This document shows positions 10,886 to 22,000 of a DNA stretch of 64,000 nt, one piece after another. Both the position numbers and the translations under genes were made by a program. This stretch comes from Agriotes lineatus (lineage: Eukaryota; Arthropoda; Insecta; Coleoptera; Elateridae). A model generated the notes under the pieces. The model did no database searches, was not told the DNA's origin, and saw nothing but the letters and a program-made list of their open reading frames with translations. The DNA lies in assembly GCA_940337035.1 (NCBI GenBank), contig CALNHX010002778.1:104121-168120 (forward strand), read 5' to 3'. Positions within the stretch are counted from its first letter, which is position 1. Each line of letters begins with the position of its first letter.

Positions 10886-12289
10886 TTATTGGAGTTTGGT
10901 TACTAGCGTGGTGAGCAGATTTAGCATCATGCTGTTTTGGCTCATTAGTTGGTTAAACATAGATTCAAACTTAGACAAGAATTGTGACAGTGAGATGTCG
11001 TTATTGTTGGTTGTTTGGGTTTGATTGTTGTTGTGGTAATTTGATACGATTTGCGAATAGCTAGGATCATTCATATTAGCGGTATATACACGTTGAGCAG
11101 TAATCGGTATATTAGGCTTCCTTATGCCTTGTGGTCCTGGTGCGGTTGCTGGCTTTCCTCTATTTAGCAGGAGTTGTTGATATATCTGGCAGCCCTTGTA
11201 GTTCGCGGGATGTGGTCCTTGGCAAAGAGCGCATTTGGCAGGATCTTCTCTTTTTTTTGCAGGTGGTGGTGCTGTGCTCATCCCCACACTTAACACACAA
11301 GTAGGGTTTGGTGCAGTAGCTTTTACTGTGACCATAGGACTGGCACCTGGTACACTGGATGATTGATTTTTTTTACGTGGCGGCTCGATCGTTATCATTT
11401 GATGGTTGATGTGTTTAATTTCATATGCCTTTTTGTTGTTTTCTGCAGGTTCGAGATCAACGAAGAACATCGGCAGTGGCACTTTTGTTACTCGATGTCG
11501 TACATTAATGATGTTACGCACCTTGTGACCTTCCTTCTGAAAATTACTTTTGATTTCGTTCATGTCTGCCGTATGGTGAATGTTTCTAAGTACCACTCTG
11601 TAGGCTCTGTCTTCCTTGAGCTGGTAGGTGTGGTGAACGATTCCTTCGTCTCTGAGATGTGTGATTAGTTTCCTGTATGAGTCAGGAGTGTTTGTGTTAA
11701 TTTTAATGGTGTTGTTTGATTGGGCTTTTGTGTAAAATTGCTCCACTTCTATTACTTTTGTTAAGTTTTCCATCATTTTAGCGTAGTTTGTTACGCCATA
11801 TATAAATATGGGGGGAGGTTTAGTATTTTTCTTTTCTACAATTACTTCAGTTGCTTGCGTCGGCGCAATGGTATTATTGTCAGCTAACGCATCGTATTTG
11901 TTAGAGGTTGTAGTCGGGTTTTCTATTTTTGAATTTATTACAGATGTACTTATAAATCGCTTACGTTTTTTAACATGTTGCCAATCGTGTTGTTTATCTG
12001 TAGTGCCCTCGTCGGAATCTTCAACGAACATTGGTTGTGTGTTGACAGTAACTTGGGGATTATAGGTTTGACTATTTTCTGGTACGAGTGAGGGCGCATT
12101 GGTTGGGGGTGGAAATGCCATTGTGTAACTTAGATATTGAGTTTGTGGTGCACAGGAGTTAATTGGTGCGAACTGCAGATGTTCAGGGTTTTGTGATGAT
12201 TGCTGTATTCCAAGTACCGGCTGTTGCATGGTGAATGGAATCTGCGATTGCGATTGAGGTAAGTGCATATTTGGGTCGGCACGTTGCAT
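10886..12289 (-). CDS. Jockey ORF1: gag-like RNA-binding protein (frame-disturbed middle)
   Basis: A 467-codon frame is open from ATG at 12289 to a TAA that overlaps the ORF2 start as TAATG (10888-10884). The N-terminus is Gln/Pro-rich. The middle has an RRM-like region (PPPIFIYGV through ITIEPPRKK). In this frame only one knuckle is visible (CALCQGPHPANYKGC). Between two runs of eight A (plus-strand T runs at 11367-11374 and 11251-11258), the other frame encodes two more knuckles (CTRCQSYGHSKSYC and CVKCGDEHSTTTC). The 108-bp segment is thus shifted out of frame and back. The protein as read lacks two of its three knuckles. Confidence 0.8.
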   Translation of the reverse strand: MQRADPNMHLPQSQSQIPFTMQQPVLGIQQSSQNPEHLQFAPINSCAPQTQYLSYTMAFPPPTNAPSLVPENSQTYNPQVTVNTQPMFVEDSDEGTTDKQHDWQHVKKRKRFISTSVINSKIENPTTTSNKYDALADNNTIAPTQATEVIVEKKNTKPPPIFIYGVTNYAKMMENLTKVIEVEQFYTKAQSNNTIKINTNTPDSYRKLITHLRDEGIVHHTYQLKEDRAYRVVLRNIHHTADMNEIKSNFQKEGHKVRNIINVRHRVTKVPLPMFFVDLEPAENNKKAYEIKHINHQMITIEPPRKKNQSSSVPGASPMVTVKATAPNPTCVLSVGMSTAPPPAKKREDPAKCALCQGPHPANYKGCQIYQQLLLNRGKPATAPGPQGIRKPNIPITAQRVYTANMNDPSYSQIVSNYHNNNQTQTTNNNDISLSQFLSKFESMFNQLMSQNSMMLNLLTTLVTKLQ

Positions 12290-12652
12290 TTTTCCGAGTC
12301 GATTTGGTGTCGTATATAAATTGTTAGATTTATGAATTACTTTATAAATTTAAACTTACACATGAGGTGTAATCTCAGCAGCTGGACTGCTGCTATCCGA
12401 TAGCGCTATCAGTGAGACCACCGCGATACGGATAAGCTGCATCCACTTAACTTAATGTTGTTATTACGCGTTATCACTTGAACTTTTGAGAACTGGAACG
12501 ACAATTGGTACGTCTTAACGGTATAAAAGCCAAGCGAGAACTTATTGGAAAAATATGCGATTAAATTAAAAACGATAGATAGAAAAGTTGTTCATTTTGG
12601 TGAGCTCTATCACTGGTTAAAATATTTGCACAAATTTCCATAACACCCTGTA

Positions 12653-13912
12653 TATCAGCAATATTGTGATTGATGTGATCAAGGAAGTTGGGGAAATGAA
12701 AGTTACTGCAGTAGTAACGGATAATGCAAATAACATAAAAGCAGCCTGGAAAATAATTGAAAATAGATACCCTCATATTACTTATTATGAATGTGTTGCC
12801 CATGAATTAAATTTGCTTGTTCAGGATATTGTTAAGTTAAATTCCTTAAAAATATTGTTCATACAAAAGATATTATTATTGAAATAAAGCATCAAAAATA
12901 AATATTACGTTGAAGTTACCTGTGGTGACTAAATGGGGGTCAAATATTACTTCTTTAGAAAGCTTGATAAAAAATAAATCCAATTTAAACGAGTTATGCA
13001 CTGATGAAAGAAACACAACAAAACTGAAATATTAAGTGACATTCTGGGACAAGATAGAACATTTTTACAAATTATTAAAACCACTGGGAGTGCACATAAT
13101 AACAATAAAAACTAATACACCTCTAGTCAGTAATGTGGTTGAAATTTTTAAAGATCTTCAACATTTATTTACAACTGTTGATTTAGTTAGCTCCAGTATT
13201 AAAAAGTGAGCAAAAAATCAAAGAATTTTTGGCGAAGAGACATTAATTTTGTTTACGGTCCATCCTAAGACTTTTGAAAACCTGGAGAAGACATACAAGC
13301 TATTGAATGTATGGTCACTATTGCTTCCCATTCCCCTGATATTGACGAAGATTTGTTTATGGCAGAATTGGAACAATACGGGTCGAAAGAAGTCATGTTC
13401 CAGAAACAATTTTTGTGAGATTGTATGAGCAAAATTTCTGCCTTAGGTTGGTGGAAATCGCTTTGTTTAACATCGACCCCTAATCTTCATAATATGGCCA
13501 TGAAAATATTAGGCACACCTGCTACGTCAGCTGTTAATAAGTTAACTAATGATAGAGCTGCCAAATTGTTGTATGTTTCAAAAAACATGAAATTGTTAAG
13601 TTCTGTCCCTAATCAAAGTATTCTTCCTAAAATGGACAAAAATATGAAACCAAACATTCAACGGTGGGTATTAGTAAAGACAGCTGAATGAAAAATGGAC
13701 AGAAGACACTTGAAATTTGGAAGGAGATATAGAAACCGATACAGATATTAGTTTGGAAGAGGATAATATTGATATACCTTATGCAGATAACTCAGATGAT
13801 AATACTAATGTTACTAATAATAGTTATACCAATGATAAAGCAATGTTTGGCTTTACTTATATATATTATAAGTTGCTGTTAATACTAATATACTATTTGT
13901 AAAGCTTATAAT
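12653..13912 (+). pseudogene. hAT transposase, C-terminal half
   Basis: Continues the hAT gene after the nested insert. It shows VVTDNANNIKAAWKIIE (second catalytic Asp region) and YYECVAHELNLLVQDI (the conserved Cys-x-x-H of the hAT insertion domain). Downstream are degraded helical segments, then the dimerisation domain at 13430-13690 (LGWWKSLCLTSTPNL, AMKILGTPATSAVNK). Several stops and frameshifts are present. An acidic stretch at 13717-13860 may be the C-terminal tail. Non-functional. Confidence 0.75.
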
Positions 13913-14099
13913 TACGTTTTATTATAATTATAAACTGTTCAATTTTGGTTTGAAAAGTTTCACATTTTTATGAAAAGTTTGATGAAACTTTTCATGTAGG
14001 CAACCCTTCGTGAAAACTTACATCTCTAGTTGAGGTTTGACATTTCAAGACTGTCATATAATGTAGATTTTTTGTTTGCGTACATTTTGTTTAAAAACA

Positions 14100-15933
14100 A
14101 TGGAAAAAGAAAAAGTTTATAAGGCTGGAAATAGGTGTTGTGTTCAACTGTCGTAACCACAGTAAAACTAATAAAACACAGAGTTTTTTGGTTTTCTAAG
14201 GATCTCGATAGTTAATATATCAAGAATAAATCTTTAAAGTGATAGTTAAATATTCAATGAAACATAATTTACTTTGTAGATGTAAAAAATGGGAAACTCT
14301 GAGTAAACGACAAGGTCTGATTACTAAAAATGCAACCTACGAGTACTTATAATACAACAATTGTGACATTTAGTTAATTTTCAAGACTGTAGGTTTTTGA
14401 GCCCATTAGAATAGGCTGCTGCCATGTGCAGAACCAACATCAATTATTACAGATGCACCCCCAGCAAAAAAAGGAGCACCAGGATTAGTTAGTAGCACTG
14501 AATAAAATAAATTAAAAGTAAGAGGTGGTATGTGAATTCATCACTTATAATAATGCAGAAGACTAAAAGCCGTGTTTACACAACTAAAAGTACTATGGTT
14601 GCATTCCACCATTTCTATTTTCGGGTTTTTGTAAACAAACTTCCCTTAACTTTTAATAGCGATATTATCAGAGAAAACAATTATTTATTATGCCTATTTC
14701 TTGTGTTTTTTAAAACTATTGACTCAGCTTCGAAGGCAAGTCCACTTTGGTTAATTTTCATATCTGCTTACTGAACGCTGCCAAGCAACCAAGCAACGAA
14801 ATCCAAGCCGTACGTTTCTAGCGTAGTGTAAAAGCGACGCCAACGTTAACGCTACATAACCTATATTTCTGCAAATTTTTATGCTTGGCCGCTTCGCTCA
14901 GTAAAATGAAACAAGCTGGTAAATCATAGCGGCAACAACGACAGCAGCAAATCAAAAAACTTCATGCAGAAAAAGCCATCCATAAATGCAAGTGGGCGAA
15001 AGAAGTAACTCGTACTTTGAATAAACAAAAACGCAAGTATAGTGTGCATTGAGCATTGTTCTTTTATATTTCTGACTCAAGTTTAACTACAGTTAGTAAT
15101 GAAGATGTTAAGAAATTCCTAGAAGATAATCGAATCACGGTGCGCTCCTGCGAATCCCTTAAACCCAACAGGTAAATCATGCTGTTATGGCAACTTATGA
15201 CCGATGTGATTAACGACGACAGCAGCTAAAAATGTTGTATTTTAGGTTCCGAGTTAGATATGAGCATGTCCATCGAAGAATGCCGCAAACTCGAAAATGA
15301 TACTAATAAGCAAGCAAATTCTGCTGCGTGGTACCAATACAGAGCTGGTCGAATTACGGCTTCAAAATTTAAAGGCGTTCACAGAACAAAACTGGAAAAA
15401 CCATCCCTGTCCTTGATACGTTCAGTATGTTATCCCTTAGCAACTCGCTTTAAGACGACGGCTACAGTTTATGGTTGTGAACATGAAAAGAAAGCCCTAC
15501 AAGCTTACACTAATAAGACGGAGAAAACCCACATACATTTTGGTAGCAAACAATAGGTCTATGTCTAAACCGACAGTACCCACAGATTGGGGCATCTCCG
15601 GATGGATATGCCATCTACGAGTGCTGGTCCAAGTTCAGATGACATCCCCATGGACATGCGAGCTATAGGTGTTGGTTCAATTTCCAGTGACATTGTAATA
15701 GGCACCGATGATGAAGAAGTTTGTATTTTTGTGAATTATATGTTACAATGTTATGTACCTATTTTGATTATGGATTGCAGCTATGGTGTCACTGTAGGAA
15801 ACCAGACGACGGCGAACAAATGGTAAAATGTTCTGACAGAAAATGTAGAATAAAATTGTACCATTCAGCATGCCTACAATTAAAAAAAATTCCTAAAGGA
15901 AAGTGGTAATGTGAACTCTGTAAATATAAATAG
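14100..15933 (+). pseudogene. THAP / YqaJ-type nuclease / PHD-finger transposon gene, degraded
   Basis: From an ATG at 14100 a THAP-like zinc-finger start is visible (GNRCCV, then NHSKTNKTQSF with stops). A basic helical stretch follows at 14905-15170. At 15260-15556 the frame MSMSIEECRKLENDT, AAWYQYRAGRITASKF and GCEHEKKALQAYTN matches the N-terminal half of YqaJ-type exonuclease domains found in transposon proteins. The block ends early, without the later catalytic part. A PHD-finger-like block at 15779-15933 (LWCHCRKPDD, CLQLKKIPKGKW, CELCKYK) holds a stop in place of an expected Tyr. A possible intron (GTAAAT at 15172, TTTTAG at 15245) lies before the YqaJ block but leaves the frame off by one. 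Probably the second gene of an ISL2EU-type element (see findings). Confidence 0.65.
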
Positions 15934-16117
15934 AATTATTTTGTGTAAATATTTTGATTGTTTATGTACATTAAATAGCTTCTAAGTATCCTTTATACTT
16001 TATGCATTAAAATTATTTTTCTTACTTAATTTAGACATTAATTATTCTTTTATGTTATGTAGACAGCATGTGTAATTTTATTGATTGTTAATGTAGCTTA
16101 CATAGTTTTGAAATATC
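15934..16117. other. 3' flank of the YqaJ pseudogene
   Basis: AT-rich non-coding sequence leading into the BEL insertion. The same flank would resume at 22268 after the BEL element. Confidence 0.4.
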
Positions 16118-16122
16118 CTTAT
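16118..16122. repeat. BEL/Pao target-site duplication (left copy)
   Basis: CTTAT here is repeated at 22263-22267, just outside the 3' LTR. Five bp is the normal duplication for BEL/Pao elements. Confidence 0.85.
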
Positions 16123-16328
16123 TGTGCCCGCCGAGCAACAGCAGTAAATTATAAATTGGTGAAAGAGTGCTTATATATATTTTTTGGTAGCTATGGTAGT
16201 GTTGTTAGATAGATATTCAATTTGGTTGTGATATGAAAACGCTGTAATTTTGAAAATAAATACAAGTCGCACTTTGATTGTGCTGGTCCTTCTGAATAAT
16301 AGGCATAAATAGTTAGACCGCGAAAACA
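16123..16328 (+). repeat. BEL/Pao 5' LTR
   Basis: 206 bp, begins TGTGCCCGCCGAGC and ends GACCGCGAAAACA. It matches the 3' LTR except for one A inserted there and one G/A change. The primer-binding region follows at about 16329 (TTGGTCCATTCGAGCC); the tRNA was not identified. Confidence 0.93.
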
Positions 16329-16426
16329 TTGGTCCATTCGAGCCGAAGAACAGTTCGTGAATATACAGTTACATTTTTTGACTGTCTGTGAAGTGACAGT
16401 GACAGCATTTGACTTTTTATTTGAAT

Positions 16427-19027
16427 ATGAGTAAGGCAGGAGAAGAGTCTGGTGACAGGTTGCGACGGACTGAAAGGTCAAACGCTGGTATTCCTCCAGA
16501 GAGGTACGGGGACTGGGAACAGACGGCAGGACAAGCCAACACCCAACCTACTTCCAAACAAAGAAAGGCAGCTCAAGACCAGAAGTTCAACAATGGGTCA
16601 TCCCCGGAGTCAATGGGCCAGATGTCAAAGGTCAGTCTCAGATCAAAGACTAATCACAGATCTAACACCAGTCATATTTCAAGAGTTAGTGATACATCAA
16701 AAGTCAGTGCTTATCGAGTTGCTGTACTTAAAGAAAAGCTAAAAGTTGCTGAGGAGATTGCCGCTCTTGATGCTAAGGAAAAAGCGAAAGCAAAAGAGCT
16801 CCTTCAACTCAAGCTGTCTATCAGAGAAGAGGAACTCAAGGAAGAGTTTCAAATATGTGAAGATGAAGAAGGCGGAAGCAGAAGATCTAACCACTCTTTG
16901 TCAAATGTTGGTGATAGTCTACAAGGCTTAACATTAGAGTCACCAGCACCAATGCATAGAGTGGCTCAGTGGCTACAAAGCAGTGGTGGGCAGGATCAAA
17001 GCCGAAGATCACCGTTTCCAGTTCCTCAATCCAATCCTGCAGTCAGTCAATTGGCACAAGCTCTTCTTGCAGCAGTTCAGACGGTTGCAGCAGCTCCAAC
17101 CCAGGCAAGAACGGAAGAACAGACAACGAGGATGATGGCAAGGCAGTCATTGGGTAAAGACTTACCTAACTTTTCTGGGGATCCAGAAGAGTGGCCCGGA
17201 TTCATCACTCAGTTCCGACGTTCAACAAGATTATGTGGTTTCTCTGAGGATGAGAACCTCTGCCGTCTTCAAAGGTGCTTAAAAGGAGCAGCTAAAGAGT
17301 GCGTCAAGTCGATGCTTGTTCTTCCTGACAACGTTGAGGTGGCAATAAACGTCTTGGAAGAGAAATATGGCAGGCCTGAGCTTCTAATAGAAACTATAGT
17401 ACAGAAAGCTCGGAAGGCGACAACTCCTTCTATTGACAAAGGTGAGTCTATTGTTGACTTCTCAATTGTAATCCGGAATTTGGTCTCAACCGTAGAAACA
17501 CTTCAACGTCCAGAGTACCTGATCAACCCTCAGCTTTTGACAGAATTGACCCAGAAACTTCCTGCCGTTTTGAGGATGAGTTGGGGAAAGAAAGTAGCCA
17601 AGAAATATCCAGCCATAGCTACCCTCAAAGACTTTTCCAACTGGATTGAGGGAGAGGCTCGAGCTGCTTCGTTTGTGACAAAAATTAACTTTCCTACTGA
17701 TGATGGAAAGGGAAAGTCAGAAGTCAAACGCAATGACAGAGGTACAAGAAAGCATACACTGTTTGTGGCTACAACTTCAAATACCGATCCAGTTTCAACA
17801 GAGCCAAATGAAGCCAAATGTGCTTGTTGTGCTGGAAAGTCCCATTCCATCGAAGTTTGTCGCAAATTTAAGTCAAAGGCAATAGACGACAGGTGGACAT
17901 TGGTGCGAGAGAAGAAGTTGTGTTTTGGATGCTTAAAAGAAATGCATCACTCATCTCAATGCAAGAAGAAAAAAGAGTGTGGTGTCGATGGCTGTAAGAG
18001 GAACCACAAGCCCCTTCTGCACTCAAAGCAAGTGTCACAGCAGAGCGTTCCTGAGTCTTCGACTGAATATTCAGCTGAGACAGTCACATTGACTGAAAAT
18101 ATGGACTTGGTCTCTCAGATTCAAGTAGAGTCAACTCAAGTTCTCCTTAAGGTGCTTCCTGTTGTGTTAAAAGGACCTAAATGTGAAGTCTCAACATTTG
18201 CTATGCTCGACCAAGGCTCAACTGCAACATTGATGGATGGTGGTCTAGCAGCAGAGCTTGGACTTTCTGGTCCTATTCGTCCTCTGCGAATCAAGTGGTA
18301 TGACAGCTCAACAAAGGTGGACTACGAGTCACGCAACGTGAAAGTAAAGGTGCGAGGTGCTGGAATGACAGACTCGTTTGTTATTTCAAATGTAAGGACA
18401 GTCTCAAAATTTGATTTACCTACTCGTACATTGAACATTCGCAGCTTAAGTAACATGCATCATTTGCAAGTTTTGGATCTGGAAGCCGTAAAGAAAGCAA
18501 AACCCAAGCTCTTAATAGGACAAGACCAATCGCACCTCATTGAGTCAAGGGAACTTCGCGAGGGTCCAGAGGGTAGTCCAATGGCTTCACTCACCAAACT
18601 GGGATGGCTTGTTCATGGAACACATACAATTTCTCGTGGAGAGGAATGCCAATTTATCTGCCATGTCTACAGTAACAAGGAGCGTGATGAAGATCTCCAT
18701 CGGCTTGTACTTGATTCTTTTAAGACTGAGTCATTTGGAGTCAAAGTAACAGATGAAAAGTCAAGATCTAGAGAAGATCTCAGAGCCAAAAGCATCATGG
18801 AGAAAACTACCAAAAGAAAGGGAGACCGATTTGAAACAGGATTGCTTTGGAGAGACGAGAATTCTGTCCTACCTGAGAGCATGTCAAATGCTCTTCGACG
18901 ACTCAAGAGCATAGAAAAGAAGATGGATCGTAACCAGCCTTTGCGCAAGCCTACGAGTCGAAGATCCAAGAGTACATTAATAAGGGGTTTGCTTGCAAGG
19001 TCACTGATGAGAAACTTCAAGTGGTAA
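16427..19027 (+). CDS. BEL/Pao gag-protease polyprotein
   Basis: Open frame of about 866 codons from the ATG at 16427; the frame also runs upstream without an ATG. Order: a charged coiled-coil-like segment (about residues 90-150), the BEL/Pao gag domain (DUF1759 type) starting LPNFSGDPEEWPGF near residue 245, zinc-binding cysteine clusters near residues 465-530 (CACCAGKSHSIEVC, CFGCLKEMHHSSQC), then a retropepsin-like protease with AMLDQGSTATLM near residue 595 (DUF1758 type). After TKLGWLVHGTH the start of the reverse transcriptase region is reached. The frame ends at 19027 through a frameshift; the next frame picks up at about 18960-19021. Gag and protease look intact. Confidence 0.88.
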   Translation: MSKAGEESGDRLRRTERSNAGIPPERYGDWEQTAGQANTQPTSKQRKAAQDQKFNNGSSPESMGQMSKVSLRSKTNHRSNTSHISRVSDTSKVSAYRVAVLKEKLKVAEEIAALDAKEKAKAKELLQLKLSIREEELKEEFQICEDEEGGSRRSNHSLSNVGDSLQGLTLESPAPMHRVAQWLQSSGGQDQSRRSPFPVPQSNPAVSQLAQALLAAVQTVAAAPTQARTEEQTTRMMARQSLGKDLPNFSGDPEEWPGFITQFRRSTRLCGFSEDENLCRLQRCLKGAAKECVKSMLVLPDNVEVAINVLEEKYGRPELLIETIVQKARKATTPSIDKGESIVDFSIVIRNLVSTVETLQRPEYLINPQLLTELTQKLPAVLRMSWGKKVAKKYPAIATLKDFSNWIEGEARAASFVTKINFPTDDGKGKSEVKRNDRGTRKHTLFVATTSNTDPVSTEPNEAKCACCAGKSHSIEVCRKFKSKAIDDRWTLVREKKLCFGCLKEMHHSSQCKKKKECGVDGCKRNHKPLLHSKQVSQQSVPESSTEYSAETVTLTENMDLVSQIQVESTQVLLKVLPVVLKGPKCEVSTFAMLDQGSTATLMDGGLAAELGLSGPIRPLRIKWYDSSTKVDYESRNVKVKVRGAGMTDSFVISNVRTVSKFDLPTRTLNIRSLSNMHHLQVLDLEAVKKAKPKLLIGQDQSHLIESRELREGPEGSPMASLTKLGWLVHGTHTISRGEECQFICHVYSNKERDEDLHRLVLDSFKTESFGVKVTDEKSRSREDLRAKSIMEKTTKRKGDRFETGLLWRDENSVLPESMSNALRRLKSIEKKMDRNQPLRKPTSRRSKSTLIRGLLARSLMRNFKW

Positions 19028-22000
19028 GCGCCAAGGAGTGGTACCTTCCTCACTTCGCTGTGACGAACCCAAACAAACCCGGAAAGCTCAGATGGATTTG
19101 TGATGCAGCAGCGAAGTCTCATGGTGTTAGCCTAAATGACATGCTACTCCAAGGACCAGACTACCTCAATTCTCTACCTGTATTCTTTGGAAGTTCAGAC
19201 GGAAGAGGGTGGCAATCTGTGCTGACATCACTGATATGTTTCACCGTGTTTTTATTCGCGATGAAGACCTTCCTGCTCAAAGATTTTTATGGAGAGGAAA
19301 AGACAGAAACAGAGAACCAGATGTATGGTCATGAAAGTAATGATTTTTGGTGCCACCTCTTCTCCTCTTCAGCTCAATTTGTGAAGAACATCAACGCTTT
19401 GGAGTTTAAGGATTCTTACCCAAAAGCAGTAGCAGCCATTATAAACCACCACTACATGGATGACTGGCTTGATTCTGATGATACTGTTAAGGGGGCCATC
19501 AAGATGATTGAAGAGGTGAGGAGAATTCACCAAAGAGGAGGATTCATTATTTGCAAATTTGTTTCAAACTACCAAGATGTCATGGACTCAATTCCTGAGG
19601 AACTTAGAGCCAATTCGACAAAAGAACTAAACTTAACACAAGGAGATAACTTTGAAAGAGCTCTTGGGTTAAATTGGAACCCTAGATCCGACGAGTTCAC
19701 CTTCAGACTTAAGTTTCCAAAGGTTGACGACAAGCTTCTTGTTGGACAGAGACGTCCGACAAAGAGAGATGTCCTCCGGCTTGTCATGTCACTTTTCGAT
19801 CCTTTGGGTTTTCTTTTGCCGTTCATTGTGAAAGCGAAGATTTTGGTTCAGGACATTTGGAGGACTGGAATCGGATGGGATGATGAGCTCCAAGAAGACG
19901 AGTGGCATAAGTGGAACAACTGGCTTCAAAACTTGAAGGGCATCACTGAGGTGAAAGTTTCAAGATGCTACTCCTGTCGATTCCAATAGCCGACAGCATT
20001 CAACTTCACGTTTTCTGTGATGCAAGTCAGCAAGCATTTTGTTCAGTTGCTTACCTGAGAGTCGTGGCACGAGACAAGTTGATGTGGCATTTATCACCGC
20101 CAAGTCAAGAGTAGCTCCAATAAAAACCTTATCCATTCCTCGACTAGAACTTCAAGCAGGGGTTCTTGGGTCAAAACTCGCTAGTAGTCTTCATGGAGAA
20201 TTGGAGTTAGGCATTGCAGAGACAATCTTTTGGACCGACTCAATGACAGTTATGCATTGGTTAAAAATGATACTCGACGTTTCAAGCCATTTGTCTCCCA
20301 TCGTCTTGGAGAAATTCTAGAGCTCACTGATGGTGACAAGTGGAGATGGCTACCAACGGAACTTAACGTGGCAGATGACGCCACTCGAGACTCAAAAGAT
20401 CACGATTTGAACCCCAAGAGCAGATGGTTTAACGGTCCAAAGTTTTTGAAAAATAAACCTTTATTTTGGCCAAAACAACCTGAAATGACAATTAAAGAAG
20501 AGACGGAGTTGGTAGGCTTCATGTATGAAGTCATATGTTTAACCATGACACACAATGATGGCTTATTGGATCCAAATCAATTTTCTTCTTGGAATCGATT
20601 TATTCGTGTAATGGCCAGAGTCCTTCGATTTATCACTCAGTCGAGAGGGAAGTCCAATTACAAATCGAGTGTCCTCACAGCACTAGAATTGAAACAAGCA
20701 GAGTTAATCGGTCTTAAGACAGCTCAGAGCGACAGATTTCCAGAAGAGATTAAACGGATGTTACGAGAGAAGTCAATTCCAAAAGGCAGCAGGTTAAGTC
20801 AACTTTCTCCTGTACTTGATGATGATGGTTTAATCAGATTGAAGGGTAGAATCAAACTATCACCTGACTTGGAGGATTCTACTAAATAACCAATTATTTT
20901 GGACCCGAAGCACCCTTTGACCGTGCTTCTTATTCAAGAATACCACAACAGAGCTGGACATCATGGATGTGAGTTAGTACTCAATGAACTTCGCCGGAAG
21001 TTCTGGATTTTGAATGCTCGAAGTGCAGTTAGACGTTCATGGTCAAATTGTCAATTTTGTAAAAATTCAAGAATCATGCGAAGATTCTGAGATGGCTCCT
21101 CTTCCAGATTTTCAGAGTCACACGTCAGGTGAGACTATTTATGAAAGTTGGAATTGATTATTTTGGGCCCTATAGCGTGACCATTGGAAGACGTACAGAG
21201 AAGAAATACGGAGTCCTCTTCACTTGCCTTAGTACAAGGCAATACATTTGGAGTTAGCTGGGTCACTGACTACAGATTCAGCTATTCTGGCTTTGTGGAG
21301 AATGATTGCAAGACGAGGTCCTCCAGCTGACATTTACTCTGACAATGGTACTAACTTTAGAGGAGCTTCGAGAGAGTTAAGGAGGCACTTATGGCTTTGA
21401 ATCAAGACCTATTGACTTCAACTTTGGCGTCCAATGGTATAACTTGGCATTTTATCCCTCCAGGATCACCACATATGGAGGCTGTGGGAGCGATTAGTGC
21501 GGTCGGTCAAGATTGCGCTGTCTACGACTTTGAAATCTCGTTCACCCAAGGAGGAAGTTCTACACACTTTATTCTGTGAAGCAGAACACACGGTGAATAG
21601 TAGACCGTTGACATTTGTTTCAATGGACCCGGACGACAAGGGTAGCTCTAACACCTAATCACTTCCTTATTGGGCATGCTGGAACGGCACCACCAACAGG
21701 AGTATCTGAGCCTTCTGATTTGTATCTGCGAAACCAGTGGAAGTTGCTCAAGCCTTGGCAGATATGTTTTGGAACCGTTGGGTTAAGGAATATCTCCATC
21801 TTTGACAACGAGAAAGAAGTGGCAACACAGAACTCCAGAGGTTAAGATCGGAGACATCGTAGTCATTTGTGACAGCACCCTTCGAGAAATAATTGGCCAA
21901 TGGGGGAAGTAGTAGCTACATTTCCCGGAAAAGATGGACAAACTAGAGTAGCAGATGTTCGTACTTATAATGGAGTTCTAAGACGACCTGTAGTTAAGCT

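Larger units (their letters stand above)
7577..10886 (-). pseudogene. Jockey ORF2: endonuclease and reverse transcriptase, broken
   Basis: The product would nick target DNA and copy element RNA at the nick. The first block (10886-9432) has the endonuclease with WNSNGL, ISETHF, GGDFNAKNPIWGS and LLSDHSA, then the linker. A one-base shift near 9450 moves to the next frame, which has the reverse transcriptase: SYRPITLLS, VFLDVSQAFDRVW, GVPQGSVLGP and the catalytic FADDTALLA. The MITE at 8192-8804 splits it just after this; removing it with one 8-bp duplication restores the frame exactly. The thumb and C-terminus follow at 8183-7577 (VKYLGMTLDRRLTW, then ANAEWYISNQSLHDDL), with another frameshift near 7730. 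The end is TAA at 7579-7577. Confidence 0.85.
7420..12541 (-). mobile_element. Full-length Jockey-type LINE
   Basis: A 5.1-kb minus-strand LINE with a 5' UTR (12290-12541), ORF1, ORF2, a 3' UTR and a short A tail (T run at 7423-7431 on the plus strand). An exact 15-bp target-site duplication surrounds it. The insertion lies in a MITE that itself lies in a hAT gene. A 613-bp MITE interrupts ORF2. Frameshifts in both ORFs make it defective. Confidence 0.9.
7007..12650. mobile_element. TA-flanked MITE with CAGGGTGTT ends, expanded by nested insertions
   Basis: Left end CAGGGTGTTACGGAAAT and right end, reverse-complemented, CAGGGTGTTATGGAAAT continue as inverted repeats for roughly 90 bp, sharing GCAAATATTTTAACC and TGAACAACTT. 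TA flanks both sides (7005-7006 and 12651-12652). Without the inner LINE (7420-12541 plus one 15-bp duplication) the element is only about 507 bp and non-coding, so it was a MITE moved by a Tc1/mariner-type enzyme. Confidence 0.82.
6417..13912 (+). mobile_element. hAT transposon remnant, split by a nested insert
   Basis: Two degraded coding blocks (6417-7006 and 12653-13912) belong to one plus-strand hAT transposase gene. The interruption is a TA-flanked MITE at 7007-12650. When the insert and one TA are taken out, the frame runs through the junction (HTSEY followed by ISNIV), so the two halves were one gene. Terminal repeats of the hAT itself were not identified. Confidence 0.75.
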
